From an uncultured Litoreibacter sp. (GTDB lineage: Bacteria; Pseudomonadota; Alphaproteobacteria; Rhodobacterales; Rhodobacteraceae), in the NCBI GenBank assembly GCA_947492995.1, contig CANLOU010000003.1:620001-684000 (forward strand): DNA of 64,000 nt. Direction: 5' to 3'. Positions 32,825 to 40,955 of the stretch are shown here, in pieces; position 1 is the first letter of the stretch, and each line of letters opens with the position of its first letter. The notes beneath the pieces were generated by a model. The model saw only the letters and a program-made list of their open reading frames with translations. It was not told the DNA's origin and ran no database searches. Both the position numbers and the translations under genes were made by a program.

Positions 32825-33316
32825 ATGGCTCAGCGCGTCCTTTTCGTATGTCTCGGCAATATCTGCCGCTCGCCATTGGCGGAAGGCGTGCTGCGCCGCC
32901 ATATGCAGGATGCCGGGTTAGACCTGACGGTTGACAGCGCTGCCACGGGGGGCTGGCACGAGGGCAATCCACCTGACGCGCGCGCCATCGTGGCTGCGCG
33001 GGAGCATGGGTTTGACATCTCAAAGACGGTGGCCCGCAGGGTCCGGTCCGAAGACTACACCGACTTTGACCTCATTTTGGCGATGGACGATGACAATCTG
33101 TCAGAGCTGTTGCGCCGCGCCCCGTCGCAATGTTCGGCACGCATCGACAAGCTGACCAGCTTTTGTGCGGACGGGGTCCGCCGCGACATCCCTGATCCCT
33201 ATTACACGGGCAAGTTCGACCCGGTGATTGCGCAGATCGAGCAGGCGGTGGTGGGGCTGTTGCCTTACCTGAAGGCCGAGCAGGACCGCTCCGCCGACGA
33301 CGCAAACACTTTGTAA
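32825..33316 (+). CDS. low-molecular-weight protein tyrosine phosphatase
   Basis: 163 residues. The P-loop VCLGNICRSPLAEG carries the catalytic Cys9 and Arg15 (C-x5-R-S), and IPDPYYTGKFD supplies the general-acid Asp. The family dephosphorylates tyrosine kinases of exopolysaccharide systems or other small substrates; some are arsenate reductases, but the arsenate-specific cysteines are absent. Its last 52 bp overlap the 3' end of the convergent lipoprotein gene. Confidence 0.93.
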   Translation: MAQRVLFVCLGNICRSPLAEGVLRRHMQDAGLDLTVDSAATGGWHEGNPPDARAIVAAREHGFDISKTVARRVRSEDYTDFDLILAMDDDNLSELLRRAPSQCSARIDKLTSFCADGVRRDIPDPYYTGKFDPVIAQIEQAVVGLLPYLKAEQDRSADDANTL

Positions 33317-33636
33317 CGCTTCCAGAACGCCTCGTTGCGTGGGTTGTCCGACTGGCGGGTGTCCTGCGCCTTTTGCGGGTTCGGGAAGAAGCTGGCCGCC
33401 AGCGACTGGTCGCTTGAGGACAGCTGGGTGTTGGCCACCGCCTGAATGCAGCCGCAAAGCTGCCGGTTCGACGCCTTGCGGTCCGAGCGGTTGCAGGCGT
33501 TCGAAATAGGCCCGGTCGCAAAGCTGGCCTGAGAGCCGCCCCCGCCGCCCGTTGGCGTTGCAAGCCGGCCGCCTCCGCAGCCAGCCAGCACCAGCGACAG
33601 GCCCAAAGCCGCCGCGATTTTGATCTTCTGGGTCAT
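33265..33636 (-). CDS. small lipoprotein conserved in Rhodobacterales
   Basis: 123 residues with a lipobox (ALGLSLVLAGC, acylated Cys20). The mature part has a Gly-rich linker and then SNACNRSDRKASNRQLCGCIQAVANTQLSSSDQSLAASFFPNPQKAQDTRQSDNPRNEAFWKRYKVFASSAERSC. This block with four or five cysteines is common in Rhodobacterales proteins often labelled arginine transporter without evidence. Function unknown. It overlaps the phosphatase gene tail to tail. Confidence 0.8.
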   Translation of the reverse strand: MTQKIKIAAALGLSLVLAGCGGGRLATPTGGGGGSQASFATGPISNACNRSDRKASNRQLCGCIQAVANTQLSSSDQSLAASFFPNPQKAQDTRQSDNPRNEAFWKRYKVFASSAERSCSAFR

Positions 33637-33727
33637 GGTCCGCCCCTCATATGCGTGGCCTCACTGGCCCGCGTTGCCTCATATGCCCGCATGTTGGTCC
33701 GCAGGTCATCGCTTCGGTGCAGCTTAC

Positions 33728-33760
33728 AAAAAAACCGCGGCGAAACGCAATCGCCGCGGT
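33728..33760 (-). terminator. Rho-independent terminator for the 33824-34129 gene
   Basis: On the minus strand ACCGCGGCGA pairs with TCGCCGCGGT over a 7-base loop and is followed by seven T. This is a textbook terminator. Confidence 0.9.
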
Positions 33761-33823
33761 GGTCACATTTTGTAGCAGGGGGGAGGCAGGGGCCAACATA
33801 GGCAGCCCCGCGCCGATGGCGGC

Positions 33824-34129
33824 TTAGAAGCTGTTGGCTTCGGCCTCATCTTGAAGGAACTGACCGCCCGTGGGGCCGGTCACGCCTTGTGGGGGCTCAA
33901 TCGAGTCGCCGGTGGTCACGCCGGGGCGGCGGCTCTTGATGAGCTTTGTATTGGCCTCAGAATAGCCTGCGGAGCGCACAATGCCAGTACCACGGTTTGC
34001 GCGGTAGTTGATCGGGTTGGAATAGCTGCCCGTGTAGCCGTCAACATGCGTGTGGACAAAGCCCACAAGCTGGTCGGCGGAAGCGGCAGAGGCAGTCAGG
34101 CAGAGGGCGGCGGCAGCAATACGGAACAT
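33824..34129 (-). CDS. small secreted protein of unknown function
   Basis: 101 residues with a signal peptide (MFRIAAAALCLTASAASA, cleavage after ASA). The mature part (DQLVGFVHTHVDGYTGSYSNPINYRANRGTGIVRSAGYSEANTKLIKS...) is polar with many Tyr, Asn and Gly. No family recognised. A strong terminator follows at 33728-33760, so the gene is its own transcription unit. Confidence 0.65.
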   Translation of the reverse strand: MFRIAAAALCLTASAASADQLVGFVHTHVDGYTGSYSNPINYRANRGTGIVRSAGYSEANTKLIKSRRPGVTTGDSIEPPQGVTGPTGGQFLQDEAEANSF

Positions 34130-34330
34130 ATGAATAATCCTTTGGCAGGGGTGGCAGAACAGATGTCAGTTAACATCCGTTAATGAGTCGCGCCCGTCAA
34201 GTTATTGCCGTATTTCAAGGGGTTACGCGGCTTATTTGGTGTGTTGCGCGAGCTAAACCGCTATCCCTGCGTTCATTGTTTCCGCCCCGGAAACGCGAGC
34301 CGCCACGCCCCCGCCACATTTGCCCTGACC

Positions 34331-34379
34331 GTAGGGTGGGTGATTCACCCACCATCCGTAGGGCGGGGTTCACCCCGCC
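34331..34379. repeat. REP-like inverted repeats (GGTGGG/GGCGGGG family), copies 3 and 4
   Basis: GTAGGGTGGGTGA-T-TCACCCACC (stem 34335-34343 with 34345-34353) and GTAGGGCGGGG-TTCA-CCCCGCC (34362-34368 with 34373-34379) stand in tandem at the 3' end of the Ser-Ala repeat gene. They are the same family as 4600-4626 and the copy in valS. Confidence 0.8.
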
Positions 34380-34381
34380 GT

Positions 34382-35857
34382 TTACCCCGACCAAACGTCC
34401 CAGATGCGTTTCAGCAATGACACCAACCAAGCGAAACGCGCCTCACCTTTCTTGGCCTTGTCCAGGTACAGCCCAATCTGGGTAAGCCAATGGGTCAGCA
34501 CAGCCATGGCGTATTTCGATGGGGGTTTCCCGGCCTCGATCGTCTCTGCAAGATGCTCAATCGCTTCTTGCGCGTCGTCTTCCAGCACATCAGCAAGCTC
34601 TTTGCCCGCTTTTCGCAGGTCTCGGGCCGTGTCGTTTGATACCGACTGAGGCGTGGCCAACTTCCCATAGACTTCAATGTGTTTGGCTACGGTCGGGTCG
34701 GCCTCCGCGAAGATCGCGACATGAGCTTTAAGCTGATTGCACAGGTGCATGGTCGCCAATGCATCCGGGTAGGCCCCAGATTGAAACTTCGCGTCGAGCG
34801 AGACATGAACCTGATGAAACGTGGGGCCAAGATGGCGCGCTTCTTTTGGGAGCGTCTCCAACGCGAACTTGAGAAGAAGCACTTCTTCGTCATCCGCCTT
34901 AAGCGCATTCGGTCTGCTGGTATCTAACGCATGACCAAGCGCCGCCTGAATGCTCTGATGAGCAAAATCAACGGGGTCAGTCGGTGTGTCACTGCTATGG
35001 TCGAGTTCAAACTTCTTACTTTCGAAGTTATGAACCAAAGGTTGTGCAACCTCTGTTCGAGCCAAAATCAGCTTTGCACGCTTGCCGTCGAAACGAGCAC
35101 TTTCCTCAAGCGGATCGTGAGGGTCTTCAAAAGCTATTGTCGTTTCTTTTAGGTATGCAGTCTCGATCTCTCGGATCGCCTCTGCAACCGCTGCAGCACC
35201 GCTCTCCCAAACCTCATCAGCGATGAGCGCAATCCTCTCCTGCAAAGTCCAATCCAACGGCGTGCCGTCCAGAAAGCCTTGATGCCATTTCTTCCAGAAC
35301 GCCCAGTCGGGTCCAGCGGTTTGTGTGAAGTCGTCCCAAGCGGGTTTTAAAACACCCAAAATCCCTTGATTGTACCAAAGGCGCGGTGAGAAGGCGGAAT
35401 GGGCATCCTGCGAAATCGCATCCGAGCAATCTTGATAAGTGGCGGAATGGGCGGCGGGACGGACGGAATAGCCGGAACCGGCGGTGTGGGCGGAAAGGGC
35501 GGCGGAATGGGCAGAACGGGCGGAAAGGGCGGAATAGCCGGAAATGGCGGCGGAAAGGGCGGAACGGGCGGAATGGGCGGCGGAAAGGGCGGAACCGGCG
35601 GCGGAAAGGGCGGAAAGGGCGGAATGGGCGGAACGGGCGGCATCTTTCACATCATCGGTTGGCGCAAGAACAGCAACCGCTGATGTGAGAATGGCACGTC
35701 CTGTCAATAGGGCAAGTATTTCGAGGCGGGGCTCATCAAGCTTGCTAAGAACCGCTGGAAAGGCCCTTAGGCTGGCCCGCGCGGCAATGGCAATGTGCAC
35801 AGGTTGCTCCTGCGTTTCTAGCCACTCTTTGAATTCCTCGTCGTCTGTGACCGCCAT
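34382..35857 (-). CDS. large Ser-Ala triplet-repeat protein of unknown function
   Basis: 491 residues. An ordinary N-terminal region (1-72) is followed by a low-complexity run (73-139) of triplets [L/H/R/Y]-S-A, sometimes with an extra Ala. It is built from 9-bp units GGCGGAANG on the plus strand. Then comes a helical domain with [48 protein letters not shown] and a Glu/Ala-rich helical C-terminus ending [14 protein letters not shown]. No signal peptide and no membrane span is obvious. I know no defined family, though similar Ser-Ala-rich proteins with a W..W..G.PLDW..ERIALI segment occur in other bacteria. It borders lepA, with REP-like repeats at its 3' end. Confidence 0.75.
   Translation of the reverse strand: MAVTDDEEFKEWLETQEQPVHIAIAARASLRAFPAVLSKLDEPRLEILALLTGRAILTSAVAVLAPTDDVKDAARSAHSALSALSAAGSALSAAHSARSALSAAISGYSALSARSAHSAALSAHTAGSGYSVRPAAHSATYQDCSDAISQDAHSAFSPRLWYNQGILGVLKPAWDDFTQTAGPDWAFWKKWHQGFLDGTPLDWTLQERIALIADEVWESGAAAVAEAIREIETAYLKETTIAFEDPHDPLEESARFDGKRAKLILARTEVAQPLVHNFESKKFELDHSSDTPTDPVDFAHQSIQAALGHALDTSRPNALKADDEEVLLLKFALETLPKEARHLGPTFHQVHVSLDAKFQSGAYPDALATMHLCNQLKAHVAIFAEADPTVAKHIEVYGKLATPQSVSNDTARDLRKAGKELADVLEDDAQEAIEHLAETIEAGKPPSKYAMAVLTHWLTQIGLYLDKAKKGEARFAWLVSLLKRIWDVWSG
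35441..35641. repeat. imperfect 9-bp tandem repeat coding for Ser-Ala triplets
   Basis: About 200 bp of GGCGGAAAG, GGCGGAATG and GGCGGAACG units with occasional extra GGC or variant codons. Because the period is 9, all three frames of both strands stay open, producing spurious Gly-rich frames on the plus strand. Unit gain or loss would keep the gene in frame. Confidence 0.9.
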
Positions 35858-36072
35858 TTAGCTTCGCGTGTTTGAAAAACCTAAAACCAAGTTCTAGGTC
35901 ACATGTAGGAGTTGCCGCACTCAATTACACCTTTGTTTTTGGAAGGTGTGTCGGCAGCTGCCGCGAATTTATCCGTAGTTACGGCTTTCGATTGAGGACT
36001 GCCTCACAGGCACCAACCACCCCACACCCAATTCCCATTGACCGCACCCCCAAACCCCACCATATCAACGCC

Positions 36073-37872
36073 ATGACCGAGCTTTCACATATCCGCAATT
36101 TCTCCATCGTGGCGCATATCGACCACGGCAAATCCACGCTGGCCGACCGGTTGATCCAGGAGACCAACACCGTTGCCGCGCGGGACATGAAAGAGCAGAT
36201 GCTCGACAGCATGGATATCGAGCGGGAGCGCGGCATCACCATCAAGGCCAACACCGTGCGCATCGACTACAAAGCCGATGACGGGCAGGACTATGTGCTC
36301 AACCTCATCGACACCCCCGGCCACGTGGATTTCGCGTATGAGGTCAGCCGCTCCATGCGCGCCGTGGAGGGCTCGCTGCTGGTGGTGGACTCGTCCCAAG
36401 GGGTCGAGGCGCAGACCTTGGCCAATGTCTATCACGCCATCGACGCCGACCACGACATCGTGCCGGTGCTGAACAAGATCGACCTGCCCGCCTCTGACTG
36501 CGACCGCGTGGCGGAGCAGATTGAGGACGTCATCGGCATCGATGCCACCGGCGCCATTCAGGTCTCCGCCAAGACGGGGCAGGGCATCCACGAGACGCTG
36601 GAGGCCATCGTCAAGGAACTGCCCGCGCCCAAGGGCACCCGAGACGCGCCGCTCAAGGCCATGCTGGTGGACAGCTGGTACGACAGCTACCTCGGCGTCA
36701 TCGTGCTGGTCCGCATCATCGACGGCGTGCTGAAGAAGGGCGACCGCATCAAGATGATGTCGAACGACAGCACGCACCATGTCGACCGCATCGGCGTCTT
36801 CAAGCCCGAACGCGAGGATATCGCGGAGCTTGGCCCGGGCGAAATCGGCTTCCTCACCGCCTCCATCAAACAGGTGCGCGACACCCGCGTCGGCGACACC
36901 ATCACCCACGAGAAGAAAGGCACCACCGAGCCGCTGCCAGGCTTCAAGCCCTCCCAGCCGGTGGTGTTCTGTGGCTTGTTCCCGGTGGACTCGGCCCAGT
37001 TCGAAGACCTGCGCGACGCCATCGAGAAACTGGCCCTGAACGACGCGTCTTTCAGCTACGAGATGGAAACCTCCGCGGCGCTTGGCTTCGGCTTCCGCTG
37101 CGGCTTCCTTGGCCTTCTGCATCTGGAGGTTATCCGCGACCGGATCGAGCGCGAATATGACATCGAGCTTATCACCACCGCGCCGTCGGTCATCTATCAC
37201 GTCCACATGCAGGACGGCGAAATGGTCGAGCTGCACAACCCCGCCGACATGCCCGATCTGGCCCATGTCGACCACCTTCAGGAACCGCGCATCAAGGCGA
37301 CCATCTTGGTGCCGGACGAGTATCTGGGCGACGTGCTGAAGCTCTGTCAGGACCGCCGCGGCATTCAGGAGGACCTGACCTATGCCGGCTCCCGCGCGAT
37401 GGTGGTCTACGACCTGCCGCTGAACGAGGTGGTCTTCGATTTCTACGACCGCCTGAAATCCGTCACCAAGGGCTACGCGTCGTTTGACTACCAAATGACC
37501 GGCTACCGGCAGGACCGTTTGGTCAAGATGCAAATTTTGGTCAATGACGAGCCGGTCGACGCACTCTCCATCATGGTCCACCACGACCGTGCCGAGACGA
37601 GGGGACGGGCGATGGTTGAGAAGCTGAAGGACCTGATCCCCCGCCACATGTTCAAAATCCCAATCCAAGCCGCTATCGGTGGCCGGATTATTGCCCGCGA
37701 GACGTTGGCCGCCATGCGCAAAGACGTGACCGCAAAGTGTTACGGCGGGGATGCGTCCCGTAAACGCAAGCTGCTGGACAAGCAGAAGGCGGGTAAAAAG
37801 AAGATGCGGCAGTTCGGGAAAGTGGATATACCTCAAGAGGCGTTTATTTCGGCGTTGAAGATGGATGGGTAG
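36073..37872 (+). CDS. lepA: elongation factor 4 (LepA)
   Basis: 599 residues, the standard length. Translational GTPase with [14 protein letters not shown] (P-loop, about 14-27), [11 protein letters not shown] (switch I), DTPGHVDF (switch II), NKIDLP (G4) and the LepA-specific C-terminus [41 protein letters not shown]. The start [19 protein letters not shown] at 36073 is the family N-terminus; the open frame upstream to 35872 is not conserved in type. The gene for the NTase-like protein begins three bases after the stop with no terminator between. Confidence 0.97.
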   Translation: MTELSHIRNFSIVAHIDHGKSTLADRLIQETNTVAARDMKEQMLDSMDIERERGITIKANTVRIDYKADDGQDYVLNLIDTPGHVDFAYEVSRSMRAVEGSLLVVDSSQGVEAQTLANVYHAIDADHDIVPVLNKIDLPASDCDRVAEQIEDVIGIDATGAIQVSAKTGQGIHETLEAIVKELPAPKGTRDAPLKAMLVDSWYDSYLGVIVLVRIIDGVLKKGDRIKMMSNDSTHHVDRIGVFKPEREDIAELGPGEIGFLTASIKQVRDTRVGDTITHEKKGTTEPLPGFKPSQPVVFCGLFPVDSAQFEDLRDAIEKLALNDASFSYEMETSAALGFGFRCGFLGLLHLEVIRDRIEREYDIELITTAPSVIYHVHMQDGEMVELHNPADMPDLAHVDHLQEPRIKATILVPDEYLGDVLKLCQDRRGIQEDLTYAGSRAMVVYDLPLNEVVFDFYDRLKSVTKGYASFDYQMTGYRQDRLVKMQILVNDEPVDALSIMVHHDRAETRGRAMVEKLKDLIPRHMFKIPIQAAIGGRIIARETLAAMRKDVTAKCYGGDASRKRKLLDKQKAGKKKMRQFGKVDIPQEAFISALKMDG

Positions 37873-37875
37873 GCA

Positions 37876-38442
37876 TTGAATTCTATTGACGACCTTCAAA
37901 ATGAATTGAGTGCGCTGACCTCCGACCAGTTTGTGTCTCAACACATCTTTGAAAGAGTTCCGTTTGTTTTTGAAGGCAATTGGAACAGTTATCGGTTATG
38001 GACTGCAAAAGCAGCTGAGTTGTTAGACGTAGATCCAAAGAGTATAGCTATTGTAGGAAGCGGTGCGTGTGGGTATAGTCTTAATCCCAACAAGGCTTTC
38101 AAGAAATTTGATCGAAACTCCGACATCGATTTGGCCGTAGTCTCAGGCCATCATTTCGATGTAGCTTGGCGAAGTTTGCGGCGGACGAAAATATCAAAAG
38201 CCCAGAACCCAAAAGAGCGCGAAGCTATAACTGATCACAGAACTCGCCTGATATATTGGGGCTGCATAGCAACTGATAAGGTTTTGAGATTTTTACCATT
38301 TGCTTCACAATGGGGCAATGCGGCAATAAAGCTTTCTGGCTATGAGCCGGTAGACGGACGCGTAGTAAACTTTAGACTTTATAAGGATTATGAGTCCCTG
38401 AGGGGGTATCAAATCAACTCACTTACAGGGGTAAGACGATGA
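37876..38442 (+). CDS. nucleotidyltransferase-like protein in a low-GC operon
   Basis: 188 residues. The segment SIAIVGSGACGYSLNPNKAFKKFDRNSDIDLAVVS (57-90) shows the G-S...D-x-D pattern of the polymerase-beta-like nucleotidyltransferase fold (G61-S62, D83, D85), but the 20-residue gap between GS and DID is longer than in minimal NTases. No third acidic residue can be placed with certainty. The start is TTG at 37876, three bases after the lepA stop, and no in-frame ATG follows nearby. GC content and codon use (many AAA, AAT, TTT, ATA) differ sharply from neighbours, indicating transfer. The stop overlaps the start of the DUF262 gene as ATGA. A defence role is only inferred. Confidence 0.75.
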   Translation: MNSIDDLQNELSALTSDQFVSQHIFERVPFVFEGNWNSYRLWTAKAAELLDVDPKSIAIVGSGACGYSLNPNKAFKKFDRNSDIDLAVVSGHHFDVAWRSLRRTKISKAQNPKEREAITDHRTRLIYWGCIATDKVLRFLPFASQWGNAAIKLSGYEPVDGRVVNFRLYKDYESLRGYQINSLTGVRR

Positions 38443-39497
38443 TGGATCAGAAGTTCCTTGAGTCGACGACACGAACGATTTCGTGGCTGTCAAAACGGGA
38501 CCAAGCGAATGAGCTGGTATTGCAACCCACTTTTCAACGTAACGCCGTTTGGAGTGAGAAGCAGAAGTCATTTCTAATTGATACCATACTCCGCGGTTAT
38601 CCAGTGCCCGAGCTGTATATGCAGGACTTCACAGACTCCAACGGCGATGATACTTATGTTGTTGTGGACGGTCAGCAAAGAATTCGTGCATGTCTAAGTT
38701 ATTTGGCAGATGAATTCAGATTGAATGAAGATGACAGTTCGGATTTTGGAGAGCTGAAGTTTTCTAAACTTTCTGAAGAGCAACGAAAAAAAATCTACAA
38801 CTACAAGTTTGTTGTGCGTACTCTTCCGGAAATGCCACAAGAAGAACTTCGTGCAATGTTCCTTAGGATCAACAGGAACTCAGTTTCCTTGACTCCTCAA
38901 GAACTTAGGCACGCTACCTATTGGGGTGAGTTTATTAGTTGTTGTGCGTCACTTGCTGATAATGAGATTTGGTCTGAGTTGGCAATTTTTTCGCCAAACA
39001 ACATTCGACGTATGGCAGATATTGAGTTTATTAGTGAAATCGTTTCAGCTATTGTCGGTGGTCTTCAGAACAAGAAAGACAATTTAGATACATTCTACGT
39101 GACGTATGAAGAATCTTTCGAAGATAGAGCTCTTATTGAGGCGAGGTTCAATAAGACATTATCTGAGATCGGAATGCTTCTACCCAATCTGTCGAAGACT
39201 AGGTGGAGAAAAAAATCAGACTTCTACTCGTTATTTTTGGTTTTGTATCGCTGGTCGTCCTCCTATCCTCTAGCGAGTGATATCCGCAAAGAATTGGGCG
39301 AGGCCCTCAGTGGAATGGCAGAAGAAATCGACGCTTTCGCTACTGCTGATGAAACTAATCAGGAAAGTCATACCCCCGAAATAAGGCGCTATTACCGATC
39401 CGTGGTCCAATCCGGTGCTGATCTTGGGAATCGCAAAGTTCGGGATACAGAAATCGAAAGAGTGGTTAAAGAAGTTCTCGACGAGGAGACCGACTGA
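38439..39497 (+). CDS. DUF262 domain protein (GmrSD/ParB-Srx-like NTPase)
   Basis: 352 residues. LQPTFQRNAVWSEKQKSFLIDTILRGYPVPELYM (28-61) and VVVDGQQRIRACLSYL (74-89) are the PxFQR-x-x-W and DGQQR signatures of DUF262, the domain that powers the GmrSD modification-dependent nuclease and several other defence proteins. ELRAMFLRINRNSVSLTPQELRHATYWGEF is the following conserved helix block. The C-terminal part (about 200-352) is helical; no DUF1524 HNH nuclease motif (DHxxP) is seen, so a nuclease activity is not shown. It is coupled by a 4-base overlap to the NTase-like gene and shares its low GC. Confidence 0.85.
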   Translation: MMDQKFLESTTRTISWLSKRDQANELVLQPTFQRNAVWSEKQKSFLIDTILRGYPVPELYMQDFTDSNGDDTYVVVDGQQRIRACLSYLADEFRLNEDDSSDFGELKFSKLSEEQRKKIYNYKFVVRTLPEMPQEELRAMFLRINRNSVSLTPQELRHATYWGEFISCCASLADNEIWSELAIFSPNNIRRMADIEFISEIVSAIVGGLQNKKDNLDTFYVTYEESFEDRALIEARFNKTLSEIGMLLPNLSKTRWRKKSDFYSLFLVLYRWSSSYPLASDIRKELGEALSGMAEEIDAFATADETNQESHTPEIRRYYRSVVQSGADLGNRKVRDTEIERVVKEVLDEETD

Positions 39498-39631
39498 AGA
39501 GCGAACAATCGCACTACCGAGTGATCTCTATTCGCAGCCACCCGTGACATCTTACCCCCTCGTTTCCCCCTGACCCCCTCCCTACATTGGGGTATTGTTC
39601 ATGCAACGAAATTCTTGAGGGGACCCCGCCC

Positions 39632-39967
39632 ATGTTCAAATTCCTGTTTGGCAAGAAGCCAGTCGAAGCCGTCAAAGAAACCCAGCGGGAGACCGTGACC
39701 CGCGCGATGGGGGAGGTGAATGAGATCCTCGCCCTCATGGCCGTGAAGGCCAATGTGTCCGTGGACCTCAACACCGGGTTGGTCAATATCGAGCTGCCCC
39801 AGCAGATGCCGGATGAAGCCCTCGCGCTGCCGGCGCCGGAGGAAAAGCCGGAGCCTGAGATGGCTGAGGAGAAGGCCGAGGACGCGCCCGAGGCGGAGGC
39901 GGAGGCGAAAGACGACGACGCGCCTGCCGAGAAAGCGGAAGACACCCCTGCCGAGAAAGCTGCCTGA
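39632..39967 (+). CDS. acidic Ala/Glu-rich small protein
   Basis: 111 residues starting MFKFLFGKKPVEAVKETQRETVTRAMGEVNEILALMAVKANVSVDLNTGLVNIELPQQMPDEALALPAPE, followed by a strongly acidic Ala/Glu/Asp tail (about 68-111) typical of disordered regions. The globular N-terminal half looks conserved in type, but I recognise no family. The start at 39632 follows GAGGGGA. The next gene overlaps or nearly abuts its stop, so the two form an operon. Confidence 0.7.
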   Translation: MFKFLFGKKPVEAVKETQRETVTRAMGEVNEILALMAVKANVSVDLNTGLVNIELPQQMPDEALALPAPEEKPEPEMAEEKAEDAPEAEAEAKDDDAPAEKAEDTPAEKAA

Positions 39968-39978
39968 TCCGGCTCTTC

Positions 39979-40302
39979 GTGCTTTTGACGGCGGGCATCT
40001 TGCTGGCCGCGTGTAGCGGACCCATCCATCTGGGCAACCCGCTGACCCTGCCGGTGCGGGGGCTTGCCTCCGCTTTGGAAAACGCCAGCTACAACGCGCA
40101 GCGTCGGGAGGTGAAGGCGTGGATCACCGCGAACGAGGCGGCGATGCGGGCGGAGCGCTTTGGCGGGGCCATCACCGCCGAGCTGTTGGCGACCGTGCCG
40201 CCGGAAGTGCGCGAGAAGGTCCGGCGAGAGCTGCGAGAGGCCGCCAGCTTCCCCGATTTCACCGAGCGCGCGACGGTCATTGTCATGGTGCATCGCGACT
40301 GA
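39979..40302 (+). CDS. small lipoprotein or secreted protein
   Basis: 107 residues from a GTG at 39979 (LLTAGILLAACSGPIHLGNPLTLPVRGLASALENASYNAQRREVKAWITANEAAM...). The hydrophobic start ending in LLAAC is a lipobox. A CTG at 39964, overlapping the upstream stop as CTGA, would add five residues (LIRLF) and give a better signal peptide, so the true start is uncertain. The mature part is helical and charged. Function unknown. Confidence 0.65.
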   Translation: MLLTAGILLAACSGPIHLGNPLTLPVRGLASALENASYNAQRREVKAWITANEAAMRAERFGGAITAELLATVPPEVREKVRRELREAASFPDFTERATVIVMVHRD

Positions 40303-40559
40303 GTCGCGGCAAAACGCGCGCGAAACTGGCGTGATCGGCTGTAACAAATCCAAAACCCTCGCCGCAACGCCGCGCCAAAATATGCGCCTGCGGCAAGCGG
40401 GCCGCCTCGCTGCACAATTCCGAACCGTCCCCAAATCATCCACAGACCCGTCCCCCGCCAAGGCAGGATTTTGTCCCCAAGAAATGCGCGGGGTTTTGCA
40501 GAATGTGTTTGTCAGACCGCCTGCGTCGCCACAACCTGTTCCCACCGCAGCAAAGTTCA
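40303..40559. other. intergenic stretch without a recognised gene
   Basis: 257 bp after the small lipoprotein gene. No start with a ribosome site opens a convincing frame. It leads into the structured RNA candidate and may contain that RNA's promoter or 5' part. Confidence 0.4.
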
Positions 40560-40895
40560 TTGAACGGCGCGGTGGACGCAAAGACCCTCCGAGGGAACTG
40601 GCGCAAGGGGATAGGGGCTTCGGCCTCAGGCCCTGAGTGTAAAGACCACGGGGATGCAGGTCGGACCGTATGGGGGTGACAAGCCTCGAAGCGGAAGGGC
40701 GGTGTCAGCAGGGGACATGCGGGGGATCGCAGATTTTCGGATCGGTGGTTTCGGCTGAAAGGGGCAACCCTTGAAGGCAAGCTGGGCCGGCAATCGCCCT
40801 CTGGGGGGATGATAGGTTCAAGGAAGGCGTCAGGGCGTGCCGCAAGGCACGAGCGCGAAGGTTTCGGCCGGAGCACCTGACGCTTTTTCTTTTTG
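40560..40895 (+). ncRNA. candidate structured non-coding RNA with Rho-independent end
   Basis: The stretch has no credible coding frame but many local helices. GGGGC-TTCG-GCCTC (40614-40627) closes a UUCG tetraloop with C-G. AAGGG-GCAA-CCCTT (40759-40772) and CGTGCC-GCAA-GGCACG (40836-40851) close GNRA tetraloops. The last one and a small CGAA-GGT-TTCG hairpin sit inside GCGTCAGG...CCTGACGC (40827-40834 with 40876-40883), followed at once by TTTTTCTTTTT. That gives a branched 3' domain and an intrinsic terminator. It does not match the conserved cores of RNase P RNA, tmRNA, SRP RNA or 6S RNA as I know them. The 5' end is a guess. Confidence 0.45.
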
Positions 40896-40955
40896 TGATG
40901 CAACATCCGCCACAAAACCCTGTACCGCACGATCCCACTGGGGCAGATGTAGTGC

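Noticed and set aside
34165-34181. Possible CtrA site TTAACATCCGTTAA before the 33824-34129 gene
   Set aside because: The spacing between the TTAA words is six, not seven, bases, so it does not fit the consensus.
35399-35683. Gly-rich PE_PGRS-like frame on the plus strand
   Set aside because: It arises because the 9-bp repeat keeps every frame open. The minus-strand protein extends far beyond the repeat on both sides and has ordinary sequence there.
36085-37944. 619-codon open frame antisense to lepA
   Set aside because: High-GC codon bias leaves the opposite strand open. The frame lacks a ribosome site, has no recognisable domain, and lies wholly over a certain core gene.
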